From positions 3,091,839-3,155,838 of the forward strand of contig NZ_FWEX01000006.1 of NCBI RefSeq assembly GCF_900170025.1: a stretch of 64,000 nucleotides of DNA, written 5' to 3'. Below are positions 8,264-16,823 of the stretch, piece by piece (within the stretch, counting starts at the first letter, position 1; the number at the start of each line of letters is the position of its first letter). The stretch comes from Nitrospira sp. ND1. Its GTDB lineage: Bacteria > Nitrospirota > Nitrospiria > Nitrospirales > Nitrospiraceae. Below the pieces are notes generated by a model. That model was not told the origin of the DNA and made no database searches. It saw nothing but the letters and a program-made list of their open reading frames with translations. The translations under genes and the position numbers were made by a program.

Positions 8264-9883
8264 CTAGAAAAAGAACTGATATTGGACATTGATTCGATTC
8301 TCGATGAGGTCTCGTCCGAATCCCGGCTGGCTCTCGAACGGGAACCGGTCCGGGGCGCGGCCGCCACTCCCCAGGGTGATGTTGGAGTAATCGACGACGA
8401 GCCGGTTGTTATAGGTACCGTCGAAACTGTAGTTAATCGCAGCGCCGAACTCCTTCACCAGATCATCGACCTGCTGAGTCGAGGGATCCATAAATCCATA
8501 TCGTACGGCCACCTCGAGCTTTCGTGGAATGATGTATTTGCCCACCTGGGCGTACCAACCGTAGGCCTGGCCGAGATTGACGGCCGGGCCTAACACGGTT
8601 GTGGTGACCGGATCGAACGGGATTGTTCCGGAATCGGCGTTCCGGACCCGTTGGTGGCGATAGTATCCTTCGGCCTGGAAGGACCAGCCCTGATACTTCG
8701 CGATAAAATCGGCTTCATAGGTTTGAAAATCCCAGATGCCACCGCCGAGCAGACGTCCGTTGTACGCTTTCGTGACACGTTGACGGTAGGCGCGATCGGT
8801 AATATCCGAGCGGATCGAACTCAGGTAGTTTTGGGCAGGGTTGTAAGCATAGCCGAAGGCGATGGCCATCTGCGGCGTGCGTGAATTCAGAATATCTCCC
8901 TGGCCATACCCGGGATTGCCGGAAATTTTGTACAGCAGACGGACCGTATACATCATCTCGCCCGTCAGAATGCGGGTGTCGTAATTGAATGTACGGCGCT
9001 GGGCGGTCGGAAGGCTTGAATTGTTGGGAAGCGCTTGGCTGACGGCCGTGCCTTCTCGTGCCAGGTTGGCACCGACTCCCCCCCAGATTCCGAAGGTATA
9101 GTTGAATTTATACTGGTCTTCATCGCTGGAAATGCTGACGCCGATATCGCGGCTTCCCTGTTGATTGGCTGCAAACGCGTTCTGGACAATCAGATTGTCC
9201 GCGAATGTTGAGGTTGCCATGGAACTGATCGTGGCGCGATTGAACCAGACGCGCTGCTGACCTGCCTGGATGGTTAACCAGGGGATGTGCCAGGACGAGA
9301 TGTAGGCGTCGAGGAGGCCCGCACGTCCGCTGCCTCCCTCTTGATCCCATGTCGTCTGATCGAAGGCCCAGGAAATGTTGTAGCGAAAGTCAGGATCGAA
9401 GGCGTAGCCCAGGAACTGAAGGCGGGCGCGCGGCACGCTGAACTGGTTGGAGTCGCTTTGCTTACTGACGGCTCGGTATTCCACCTGACCGCCGAGGATC
9501 TCGGGATTTCTCGAATCGCCGACGGTGCCCCATCCCCCATTGTAGGCGCTGTGGCTGTACCGAACCTGGGTGAGCAAGCGCAGTTTCAAAAAGAATTTCG
9601 ACCCCACGCGGAAGTTCAGCCCGTTGTTGACGTCGATGCTGTAGTTGGGTTTGGCAATCTGTTCCCGGGTCTCCAGGACTCTCAGGCCCTTATCGTATTC
9701 TTCCTGGGTGATGATGCCTTTTAAGAAAAGGTATTTGAGCCCCGGGTCTTCGCCTGAATAGTACTTCCACTTCCCATCCTTCTTAACCAGCTGGCCTTCC
9801 TCGACCGCTTGAACGGAGGTGATGGTTCCAGCGATCAAGCTGCCGGCCACCACGGCAATTCCAAAAAAAGTGTAGGCTCTCAT
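8264..9883 (-). CDS. Outer-membrane beta-barrel porin, OprO/OprP-like
   Basis: The 539-residue protein has a signal peptide (cleavage near TSVQA), a short N-terminal region containing GIITQEEYDKGL, and then a long series of alternating amphipathic strands ending in the aromatic NVQYQFFF, the usual outer-membrane insertion signal. The N-terminal segment and the strand NGLNFRVGSKFFLKLRLLTQ resemble the phosphate-selective porin O/P family. The ATG at 9883 has GGAGG 7 bases upstream. It is the first gene of the minus-strand arm and has a paralogue at 12,902-14,668 that shares GTITQEEYDGV and a similar C-terminus. Placement with molybdate binding proteins suggests an oxyanion channel; the specific ion cannot be read from the sequence. 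Confidence 0.85.
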   Translation of the reverse strand: MRAYTFFGIAVVAGSLIAGTITSVQAVEEGQLVKKDGKWKYYSGEDPGLKYLFLKGIITQEEYDKGLRVLETREQIAKPNYSIDVNNGLNFRVGSKFFLKLRLLTQVRYSHSAYNGGWGTVGDSRNPEILGGQVEYRAVSKQSDSNQFSVPRARLQFLGYAFDPDFRYNISWAFDQTTWDQEGGSGRAGLLDAYISSWHIPWLTIQAGQQRVWFNRATISSMATSTFADNLIVQNAFAANQQGSRDIGVSISSDEDQYKFNYTFGIWGGVGANLAREGTAVSQALPNNSSLPTAQRRTFNYDTRILTGEMMYTVRLLYKISGNPGYGQGDILNSRTPQMAIAFGYAYNPAQNYLSSIRSDITDRAYRQRVTKAYNGRLLGGGIWDFQTYEADFIAKYQGWSFQAEGYYRHQRVRNADSGTIPFDPVTTTVLGPAVNLGQAYGWYAQVGKYIIPRKLEVAVRYGFMDPSTQQVDDLVKEFGAAINYSFDGTYNNRLVVDYSNITLGSGGRAPDRFPFESQPGFGRDLIENRINVQYQFFF

Positions 9884-10109
9884 CTGATCTAACCTCCGAG
9901 TTGGTGATATTCAGAACCGTTGATATCTTGTAAAATGTTAATTCATATAGAATTTATTAAATATCTATATTCCGGTGAGAAATTAAATACATCAAGTTAT
10001 GTAAGATTATCAACAATTATGATTATAATTTATGTGCCCATGAAATACTTCTCCTTGCTGAAATCAATACTTGACTCAGGTAAAGCATTATGTCATTTTT
10101 CGTCCCGTC
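9884..10109 (+). promoter_or_regulatory. AT-rich divergent control region between the two arms of the oxyanion island
   Basis: This 226-bp gap is far more AT-rich than its surroundings. For the minus arm, a possible -35 TTGATG (9990-9995, complement) and -10 AATATA (9966-9971, complement) have an 18-bp spacer. For the plus arm, TTGATA (9920-9925) and TCATAT (9943-9948) have a 17-bp spacer, and a perfect TATAAT lies at 10,024-10,029 without a good -35. TACTTGACTCAGG at 10,068-10,080 is identical to part of the IS1595 terminal repeat found at 22.5 kb. No clear ribosome binding site precedes the regulator ATG at 10,110. The element assignments are by eye only. Confidence 0.45.
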
Positions 10110-11300
10110 ATGAAGAAGGCGCCCGCTGCTGAACAGTCCATTCAGGTAGAGAATCTCTTGGCCCCGACACGCCAAGCCAAGGGTTTGTCACGCGTCGAGC
10201 TTGCCTCGCAAGCCGGAATTACGCGCCAAGCCGTCCATGCCATCGAAACGAATCAATACCTTCCCACTACAGCCGTAGCGCTCCGCCTTGCGGATGCTCT
10301 GGGCTGCCGCGTGGAAGATCTCTTCCGGCTGCTTCCTCAAGAAGACATCGTTGAGGGTCAATGGTCGGACTCCGCAACGGTTCAGAAGACGCCGCAGGAA
10401 GCCGTTCGCGTCAAGGTCGCGCGGGTGGGCGCGCGATACATTGTCCGACCCGTCGTCGATCTGGGAGAGGTGCTCAATTATGCGGTCCCCGCAGACGGCC
10501 TTCTGGTTCCCTCCCGTGGGGTCCGGACAGGAGCCGCCGCTTCACCGCGTCGCGTGCAGGTCCGCCTGCTTCGGGACCGCCGTGTCATTGAGCAGGAGAT
10601 AGCCGTGGCTGGTTGTGACCCCTCGGTCTTTCTGGCCGGTGATTATCTCCGGCGGCATCAGGACAGTTGCACTGTGGTGGGATGGAATCTCGGCAGTACC
10701 GCGGCAATTGAAGCGCTCAAGCGGGGAGAGGTGCACATTGCGGGCGTGCACGTTGTGGATGCGCAGTCCGGAGAGTCTAACTTGCCCTATCTGCGCCGCC
10801 ACCTGAAAGGGAACGACTATCTCGTGGTCACCTTTGCGGTGTGGGAAGAGGGGCTCCTGGCAGCTGCCGGGAATCCCAAATCGGTGCGTGGCGTTGAGGA
10901 TCTGGTACGACCGGAGATTCGATTCATCAATCGTGAAGCCGGCGCCGGTGCCCGGCTTCTCCTCGATCAGAAGCTCATTGCGGCCGGTATGACTCCCGAG
11001 AGTGTCGCCGGGTACGCAACCATCGCCCGCTCCCATTTTCAGGTGGCACGATCGATTGCCGAGGGACATGCCGATGTGGGGCTCGGCGTTCGCGCGGCGG
11101 CGCAACTGTTCGGCCTGGAATTCCTTCCGTTGCAACAGGCCCGGTACGATCTCGTGATTCCTCGCGTGCACATCAACGACCATCCGAGTATCGAGAGCTT
11201 TCTCAACATTCTCGTCAGTCGCCCGTTTCGAACGGAGATCGATGCGCTCGGCGGGTATGACATGAGTCAAACCGGGACGGTCCACGCATTACGGTCATGA
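10110..11300 (+). CDS. Transcriptional regulator: XRE-type HTH fused to a molybdate-binding-protein-like domain
   Basis: From the ATG at 10,110 the protein has 396 residues. Residues about 12-70 form a helix-turn-helix (TRQAKGLSRVELASQAGITR, then AVHAIETNQYLPTTAVALRL) of the Cro/XRE type. Residues about 95-385 resemble the PBP-like domain seen in molybdate-responsive and excisionase-type regulators: VVGWNLGSTAAIEALKRGEV, HIAGVHVVDAQSGESNLPYL, GHADVGLGVRAAAQLFGLEF. This architecture senses a small ligand, commonly molybdate, and controls transport genes. The frame could begin at a TTG at 10,071, but that TTG lies in a promoter-like sequence. The stop overlaps the next gene by 4 bases (ATGA). 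It is probably the local oxyanion-responsive switch for both arms. Confidence 0.85.
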   Translation: MKKAPAAEQSIQVENLLAPTRQAKGLSRVELASQAGITRQAVHAIETNQYLPTTAVALRLADALGCRVEDLFRLLPQEDIVEGQWSDSATVQKTPQEAVRVKVARVGARYIVRPVVDLGEVLNYAVPADGLLVPSRGVRTGAAASPRRVQVRLLRDRRVIEQEIAVAGCDPSVFLAGDYLRRHQDSCTVVGWNLGSTAAIEALKRGEVHIAGVHVVDAQSGESNLPYLRRHLKGNDYLVVTFAVWEEGLLAAAGNPKSVRGVEDLVRPEIRFINREAGAGARLLLDQKLIAAGMTPESVAGYATIARSHFQVARSIAEGHADVGLGVRAAAQLFGLEFLPLQQARYDLVIPRVHINDHPSIESFLNILVSRPFRTEIDALGGYDMSQTGTVHALRS

Positions 11301-12127
11301 AACGTCAGTACCGCTCACAACCACTGTTGTTATGTGCTGCCTTCCTTATGGGTCTGCTGAGTCTTACCCCCGCACCCTGTGTGTCTGCCGAGCCTCTGGT
11401 CATCGCCGCTTCACCGAGTCTTGCCACACCGCTTGAGGCGCTGACGCGGGCTTATGAAGCCGCCCATCCAGATGTACAGGTGAAGCTGTATTTTGATTCC
11501 GGGTTGGATCTTCGCCGGATGATCGCCGGTATGGAGAATAGCCCGACGGGGCAGTATTTCATCGGCACGGGGCCGATCCACCTCATTGCACCGGGCGGCG
11601 ACGAACTCATTACCCGCCTCCAGCAAAAATATTATGTCTTGCCCGGTTCCAAACGACCCTATGCCACCGTCTCTCTGGTGATGATTGTCCCTGAATCGCT
11701 GGTCGAGGCGCCTCTGTCTTTCGTGGCCATGGCCCGCGACACGCGTATGCGCGTGGCCGTGGCGGATCCGGATATGACGCTGTTGGGCCAAAAGACCCGT
11801 GATCTGTTCAAGGCATTGGGGATTGCCGACGTCTTGAACGACCGGATGGATGTGGCGACGGATGCCCGCGGGGTGGTGGACCATGTGCTGAACGGGCAGG
11901 CCGACGTGGGGATTATTTTCGGCCCGGACGCAGTGGAAAAGGCCGATCGAGTTCGAGTGGTCGCGGTGGCATCGGAGAAGGAGGGGCGTCCGATTCTTCA
12001 TTCGATGGCGATGGAGCGATATTGTCCGAACCGTACGCTGTGCGACGATTTTCTTGCCTATGTGCAGTCGGCTGAGGCCGGCACTATTTTGAAGCGGCTC
12101 GGGTATGGCGTGCCGACGAAGCCGTAG
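11297..12127 (+). CDS. ModA-like periplasmic binding protein, diverged
   Basis: The 276-residue protein has a signal peptide (cleavage near PCVSA) then EPLVIAASPSLATPLEALTR, the start of a type II binding-protein lobe. It keeps the ModA order (NGQADVGIIFGPDA near residue 200) but lacks the usual GAP-D-LF motif after the second anion loop, which here reads YFDSGLDLRRMIAGME. Ligand specificity may therefore differ from that of the canonical ModA at 14,681. The ATG overlaps the regulator stop, so it is translated with it. It is followed by the paralogous lipoprotein and porin, mirroring the minus arm. Confidence 0.8.
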   Translation: MKRQYRSQPLLLCAAFLMGLLSLTPAPCVSAEPLVIAASPSLATPLEALTRAYEAAHPDVQVKLYFDSGLDLRRMIAGMENSPTGQYFIGTGPIHLIAPGGDELITRLQQKYYVLPGSKRPYATVSLVMIVPESLVEAPLSFVAMARDTRMRVAVADPDMTLLGQKTRDLFKALGIADVLNDRMDVATDARGVVDHVLNGQADVGIIFGPDAVEKADRVRVVAVASEKEGRPILHSMAMERYCPNRTLCDDFLAYVQSAEAGTILKRLGYGVPTKP

Positions 12128-12166
12128 CGCGTGCTCAATGTGAGAGTCAGTAGTTGGAGGATGGTC

Positions 12167-12817
12167 ATGCGGGTATCAAGTGAACATACAGGGTTGCTGA
12201 ATCTGTGCATGGTGGTGTTCGGCATTCTGGTCCTGGGAGGATGTGCCAGGCTGCCTTATACCAAAACGGTTGTGCATGAAGATCAACGGGTGGCCGTGAG
12301 GCTTCAGGCCGAAGTCTCGCCGGCCGGATACTCGCATCCGGTCGAGATCCCTCCGCCATATATCGCGGCCATTCTTCGCGGATTGTCTTTGCGGGAGCAG
12401 CAGAGTCTGCCGCTTCGCTGGTTTGCCGAGGAGGTGCCTCCACGCCAGGTCTTTCGTGAGGATGAGGTAGAAGTCTTGGCGCCTCACCTTGCCACGGCGC
12501 TGCAAAAAGTGGGACCGGAAGAGCGTGTCCAGTTTGAGGTGTTCGCGCCAGGCATGAATCCCCGGTACCGCCGAGACGTGACCGGAGGCTGGCTGGCCGT
12601 TCGTGAGCACTATCTACATATCACGATGGACTACTTCCATACGCAACAACCGGTCGAAAAGTCAGACGCCTACGACTACAACTATCCCACTCCCTGGACT
12701 CCGCCCAATACCTACCTCCTCTACTTCGAACCGGGCCGTTTTTATCTCACCGACTCCAAGACCCATTCGCGCGCGGTGGACTATCGGGAGTTTCTCAAAA
12801 CGCTCCCGCCGCCGTAG
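12167..12817 (+). CDS. Lipoprotein, paralogue of the 6,675-7,406 lipoprotein
   Basis: The 216-residue protein has a signal peptide and lipobox (LVLGG before Cys26). It shares with the minus-arm lipoprotein the motifs FREDEVEVLAPHLATALQK, GPEERVQFEV, a GW..VR..YLHIT block and a tyrosine-rich C-terminal part. The ATG at 12,167 was chosen because GGAGG lies 6 bases upstream; a GTG at 12,131 is also in frame. It lies 39 bp after the binding protein and 84 bp before the porin. The function is unknown. The duplicated gene set argues that it works with the binding protein and porin. Confidence 0.75.
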   Translation: MRVSSEHTGLLNLCMVVFGILVLGGCARLPYTKTVVHEDQRVAVRLQAEVSPAGYSHPVEIPPPYIAAILRGLSLREQQSLPLRWFAEEVPPRQVFREDEVEVLAPHLATALQKVGPEERVQFEVFAPGMNPRYRRDVTGGWLAVREHYLHITMDYFHTQQPVEKSDAYDYNYPTPWTPPNTYLLYFEPGRFYLTDSKTHSRAVDYREFLKTLPPP

Positions 12818-12901
12818 ACCGCCGGGGCCGATTCAATTCAGCGGAACCCTGTTCCATCATCACATCATTGTGTGGGCGAGAGCCTGTGCGGAGGACCTGA
12901 G

Positions 12902-14668
12902 ATGCAAAGGATGGCGTCACCCGTGTCACTACTCATTCGATCGTATTCCAGCTTCGGCCTATCCGGTGTGGGCCTGGGGCTCTTGCTGTGTTGCCTGAGT
13001 CTGTTCCATTCGACCGACGCGATCTCGGCCGAGGCCGGTCGGTTGGTGGAGAAAGACGGGCGATATGTGTTCGTGGAGAGTATGGATCCGGCGATGAAGC
13101 TGCTGTTGGAGCGGGCTGTGAAGCAGGGCACGATCACCCAGGAGGAATATGACGGGGTGGTGCGGGCTTCACAGGAGCGTGCCTATCTCCTTCAGCCGAG
13201 TTTTCGGGCCTGGTACGATCGCGGATTCAATTTATCGATGAACGACAACGCGTTTTTTCTCAAGATCCGTGCGAGGTTTGCGACTCGCTACACGCAACGA
13301 TACCGGAATGACGCCTACCGCGAATCCGGGGACTCCAAGAATTTTCCCGAATTGCTGGGCGTCTTCGGAGATTACCGGGCCAACCGGTCCATCGACCAGT
13401 CCTCCACGTTCAATTTGCGGATTGCGCGTCTCTATTTTATGGGGCACCTGTTTAGCCCGGATTTCAGATACTACATTCAATTGGCGGGGGAAACGGCGGA
13501 GAATGCCCAGTCACCGGGTGCCTTGTCCGTGCTGGATATGAATGTGACGAGCACTCATCTCCCGTGGATGAATGTCCAAGTTGGTCAGTATAAAGTCTAT
13601 TTTAACCGGTCGCAGATCAACTCGACCGCTTCCATGCAGTTCGCGAGTCGTGCCCTGGTCATGGATGCCTTTACCGCGAGCGGCATCAATCGCCGGGATG
13701 TGGGACTCACGATCATGAACGATGAAGAGGTCTACCCGATCAACTACTACCTGGGAGTCTTTAATGGTGTGGGCCCCCTGGTCAACCGGTTCGCTCAATT
13801 TAACAGCGAAGAGGCGACGGTGGGGTGTCCGGGCGGCGCCACCGGAGGCAATCCCTTTCCGTCACCGGCAGGGTGTCCGACGAATACGCGTAACTTGAAC
13901 GCCAATCTCCGGACCAATGTGAATGAGTTGATGTACGTGGCGCGACTCCAGGCGAATCTCATGGGCCGGCCGGGATACGGTGAGGGCGATCTCGCCTATT
14001 CGGAGAGTCCGCAAATGGCGGTGGGCGGCGGGTATGCCTATAATCCCTCGATCGATACGAGCAGCAACAACGCCTTCGTGGGAATCGATCTGGCGAATTT
14101 GCACGTGCGGCGGTCCTTGGCGGCGCTGGGCAATGGACGAATGCTCGGCCAGGGGGTGGTGGATTTTTCGACCTGGACCCTGGACTATGTGTTCAAATAT
14201 CGCGGCTTTTCTCTGCAAGGGGAGTATTGGTATAGAAATGTGACTCGCCACAACAAGGGGCTGCCCTGCATGCAAACCGCCGTGGTGGGAGGGCCCTGTA
14301 CCGTATTCTCGCCGCAGGAGTTCGGCAATTCGACCGGCTGGACCGTGCAGTCCGGCTACTACCTCATTCCGAGAAAAGTGGAAGTCGCCGCGCGGTACGC
14401 CTGGTGGGATCCTGATACTCGCTCCGGCGGCGATCTGATCAAGCAAGTGGATGTCTCCCTGAACTGGTTTCTCAGCGGGACCTATGACCACCAAATCATG
14501 TTGACCTATTCCAACATCGCGATGGGCCAGGACGGGTTCGCCATCGGGCGGAGCGCTCCTTTGCCGGCGGTGGGCGCGACCTTCCCTTCCGGGACGGTGC
14601 CGCTCGATTCACGAGCCGGAACGTTGATTGAAAATGCCGTCCGCATCCAGTATCAAATCTTTTTCTAA
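12902..14668 (+). CDS. Outer-membrane porin, OprO/OprP-like, paralogue of the 8,264-9,883 porin
   Basis: The 588-residue protein has a hydrophobic signal segment (GVGLGLLLCCLSLF) and a mature N-terminus EAGRLVEKDGRYVFVESMDP followed by QGTITQEEYDGVVRASQE. The body is strand-rich, with SPQMAVGGGYAYNPS matching the paralogue's TPQMAIAFGYAYNPA, and ends VRIQYQIFF, an outer-membrane insertion signature. The ATG at 12,902 has GGAGG 7 bases upstream. Two cysteines in a GC-rich loop (CPGGATGGNPFPSPAGC) are absent from the other copy. It lies 12 bp before modA, so a shared transcript with the molybdate transporter is likely. Confidence 0.85.
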   Translation: MQRMASPVSLLIRSYSSFGLSGVGLGLLLCCLSLFHSTDAISAEAGRLVEKDGRYVFVESMDPAMKLLLERAVKQGTITQEEYDGVVRASQERAYLLQPSFRAWYDRGFNLSMNDNAFFLKIRARFATRYTQRYRNDAYRESGDSKNFPELLGVFGDYRANRSIDQSSTFNLRIARLYFMGHLFSPDFRYYIQLAGETAENAQSPGALSVLDMNVTSTHLPWMNVQVGQYKVYFNRSQINSTASMQFASRALVMDAFTASGINRRDVGLTIMNDEEVYPINYYLGVFNGVGPLVNRFAQFNSEEATVGCPGGATGGNPFPSPAGCPTNTRNLNANLRTNVNELMYVARLQANLMGRPGYGEGDLAYSESPQMAVGGGYAYNPSIDTSSNNAFVGIDLANLHVRRSLAALGNGRMLGQGVVDFSTWTLDYVFKYRGFSLQGEYWYRNVTRHNKGLPCMQTAVVGGPCTVFSPQEFGNSTGWTVQSGYYLIPRKVEVAARYAWWDPDTRSGGDLIKQVDVSLNWFLSGTYDHQIMLTYSNIAMGQDGFAIGRSAPLPAVGATFPSGTVPLDSRAGTLIENAVRIQYQIFF

Positions 14669-14680
14669 GGAGCCTCGTCT

Positions 14681-15442
14681 ATGGCACGTCTGCTGCTGTG
14701 TGTGATGTTCGTGCTGTTGTGTCGGCCCGCCATAGCATTGGTCGATGACATTGCGGTGGCCGCCGCGTCCGACTTACAGTTCGCCATCAAGGAATTGATC
14801 GTGGAGTATGAGAAACAAACCGGTCATCATGTAAAACTGTCGCTGGGGTCGTCCGGGAATTTTTACGCGCAGCTTCAGCAGGGTGCGCCGTTCGACCTCT
14901 ATTTTTCAGCGGACATCGGGTATCCGAAGAAACTCGAGGAGGCCGGTCTGACGGTGCCGGGGTCGCTCTACCGGTATGCCGTGGGCCGAGTCGTGCTGTG
15001 GGCGCCGAAGCAGTCGCCGGTTGAGGTGTCGAAGGGGTTGACGGTGCTTCGAGACGCGGCGGTGAGAAAGATTGCGATTGCCAATCCCAAGCATGCGCCC
15101 TATGGTCGTGCGGCGGTAGCGGCCATGGAGCAGAGCCAGGTGTATGCAGAGGTGAAGGATCGCCTGGTGCTGGGAGAAAACATTTCCCAGGCGGCGCAGT
15201 TCATCGAGTCCGGGGCCTGCGATGTCGGCATCATTGCCCTGTCCCTGGCGATGGCGCCGGTCATGAAGAGCGCCGGCTCGTACTGGCTGATTCCGGCTGA
15301 GGCCCATCCGCCGTTGGAACAGGGCGCGGTCATCATGAAACAGTCGAAACAGCAGGACGCGGCCAGGCACTTTCTTCAGTTTATGCAAAGCCCTCAAGGG
15401 CAGGAGGTCATGACTCGTTATGGATTCACGCTGCCGAATTAG
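14681..15442 (+). CDS. modA: Molybdate ABC transporter, periplasmic binding protein
   Basis: The 253-residue protein has a signal peptide (cleavage near RPAIA), then VAAASDLQFAIKEL, LSLGSSGNFYAQLQQGAPFD and LYFSAD, all canonical ModA elements; the AAAS and GSS loops supply the Ser residues that bind molybdate. The C-lobe has GACDVGIIALSLAMAP and a typical PEGQ-like ending (QSPQGQEVMTRYGF). It is preceded by AAGGAG, follows the porin by 12 bp and leads into Mop, ModB and ModC. It captures molybdate (or tungstate) in the periplasm for ModBC. This is the most typical of the three ModA-type proteins here. Confidence 0.93.
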   Translation: MARLLLCVMFVLLCRPAIALVDDIAVAAASDLQFAIKELIVEYEKQTGHHVKLSLGSSGNFYAQLQQGAPFDLYFSADIGYPKKLEEAGLTVPGSLYRYAVGRVVLWAPKQSPVEVSKGLTVLRDAAVRKIAIANPKHAPYGRAAVAAMEQSQVYAEVKDRLVLGENISQAAQFIESGACDVGIIALSLAMAPVMKSAGSYWLIPAEAHPPLEQGAVIMKQSKQQDAARHFLQFMQSPQGQEVMTRYGFTLPN

Positions 15443-15782
15443 TTGCTGGATGCCTGCGCTTGCATTGGGCGCAGCCGTGCTGATCGCCGGTTGTTCGGAG
15501 GCCGTGTTATTGACCCATGAAACCGGCCAGGGCGGTGTAGTGACCTATCTTTATAAAGATGAGCGAGGTGGTCCGATGGGATCGCCGTACCGGCGAGAAG
15601 CCCTGAAGGTCATGGCGGAGAAATGCCCTGCCGGGTACCACGTGGTGAAAGACGGGCAGGTGCAAAGTTACAGCAGCGGGTCGAGTGTGGAGGGGGCTGA
15701 GGGCGAGGAGGGGACACGACGGTGGGGGATTCAGTTCGAATGTAAGTCAGGCGGGGACGATAGGACTACGGACAGGAAATAG
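15420..15782 (+). CDS. Small lipoprotein in the molybdate operon
   Basis: The 120-residue product begins at an ATG overlapping the end of modA by 23 bases, with AGGAGG 12 bases upstream inside modA. The signal peptide ends AVLIAG before Cys25, a lipobox. The mature part (VTYLYKDERGGPMGSPYRR, KCPAGYHVVKDGQ, then a Cys near the end) has two further cysteines that could form a disulfide. The RREALK..A..CP pattern resembles small secreted lipoproteins of unknown function. An alternative start at 15,450 would leave a very short signal. Co-translation with modA suggests a role near the inner-membrane transporter or the outer-membrane channel, but this is unproven. Confidence 0.7.
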   Translation: MDSRCRISCWMPALALGAAVLIAGCSEAVLLTHETGQGGVVTYLYKDERGGPMGSPYRREALKVMAEKCPAGYHVVKDGQVQSYSSGSSVEGAEGEEGTRRWGIQFECKSGGDDRTTDRK

Positions 15783-15866
15783 AGTGTCGCGATGGACCAT
15801 CCTGCGGTGACTGAGTGTACCCAGAACGGCTGAAATGCCTCAACCGAAACGGACTAGGGGGACGCT

Positions 15867-16070
15867 ATGAAACTCAGCGCGAGAAATCAATTCCAAGGCC
15901 AGGTCGTTCGAATCACCGATGGCCAGGCAATGGCAGAAGTCGTGGTGAAGGTCGGCAACTTGGAATTCGTGTCGGCGATTACCGAAGGCTCTGTCAAAAG
16001 TATGGGGATCAAAGTCGGCGATGCCGTCACGGTTGCGGTGAAGGCGACCGACGTCATCGTCGGAAAATAA
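15867..16070 (+). CDS. mop: Molbindin (Mop), single TOBE-domain molybdate-binding protein
   Basis: The 67-residue cytoplasmic protein MKLSARNQFQGQVVRITDGQ, then AMAEVVVKVGNLEFVSAITEG and GIKVGDAVTVAVKATDVIVGK, is a complete TOBE/Mop domain. The SARNQ start and the KATDV(I/M) end are diagnostic. Mop proteins form oligomers that store or buffer molybdate. A GGGGGAC ribosome binding site lies 6-7 bases upstream of the ATG. It sits between the small lipoprotein and modB. Confidence in the family is high; storage versus delivery cannot be resolved. Confidence 0.93.
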   Translation: MKLSARNQFQGQVVRITDGQAMAEVVVKVGNLEFVSAITEGSVKSMGIKVGDAVTVAVKATDVIVGK

Positions 16071-16136
16071 TCTTCTGTCGCCTGTCCGTCTGCGGTAGCA
16101 TCCGGTAGGAGTAGAGCCGGTACAACAGTATCGGTC

Positions 16137-16823
16137 GTGAACGAGATCATGAACTGGATTGCGATTTGGGTGACGTTCAAGCTGGCTGCTTCCACGGCGC
16201 TTGTCCTCATGATCGTCGGCCTCCCGATCGCCTATTGGGTGAGCTTTTCGCGCCGGCGCTGGAAGTTTCTCGTCGAGTCGGTGGTGGCACTCCCATTGGT
16301 GCTGCCGCCGACGGTGCTGGGATTTTATATTCTTGTCGCCATCGGGCCGCACAGCCCGCTCGGACGGTTTTACAACGAGCTCATCGGGCATCCGCTGCCC
16401 TTTACCTTCGAAGGCCTTCTGCTCGCCTCCATTCTCTATAGCCTCCCGTTTGCCGTGCAGCCGTTCGCTGCGGCGTTCGAGCAGGTGGATCGGCGGTTGA
16501 TCGAAGCCTCCTGGACGCTGGGCGTGTCGAAGCTCGGCACGTTCTTCAAACTGATCGTGCCGCTGTCTAAAGCCGGATTGCTGACCGGTGCCGTGCTGAG
16601 CTTCGCCCATACGATGGGAGAGTTCGGAGTCGTCTTGATGGTCGGAGGAAACCTGGAGGGTGAGACACGCACTGTGTCCATCGATATCTACGATGAGGTG
16701 CAGGCCTTAAATTATGCCGGGGCTGCCAAGACCGCGCTCTTTCTCTTAGTCGTCTCATATGCCATCTTGCTCCTCGTGTATGCGGTCAATCGTAATGTGT
16801 GGGCAGCATGGCCGCGGAAATAG
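16137..16823 (+). CDS. modB: Molybdate ABC transporter permease
   Basis: The 228-residue integral membrane protein has five to six predicted helices and is the normal ModB length. ASTALVLMIVGLPIAYWVSF is the first membrane segment. VVALPLVLPPTVLGFYILVA and EASWTLGVSKLGTFFKLIVP (the EAA-type cytoplasmic loop that docks on the ATPase) are ModB signatures, and HTMGEFGVVLMVGGN is near-invariant. The start is either the GTG at 16,137 or the ATG at 16,149; neither has a strong ribosome binding site. The end overlaps modC by 25 bases. Confidence 0.93.
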   Translation: MNEIMNWIAIWVTFKLAASTALVLMIVGLPIAYWVSFSRRRWKFLVESVVALPLVLPPTVLGFYILVAIGPHSPLGRFYNELIGHPLPFTFEGLLLASILYSLPFAVQPFAAAFEQVDRRLIEASWTLGVSKLGTFFKLIVPLSKAGLLTGAVLSFAHTMGEFGVVLMVGGNLEGETRTVSIDIYDEVQALNYAGAAKTALFLLVVSYAILLLVYAVNRNVWAAWPRK

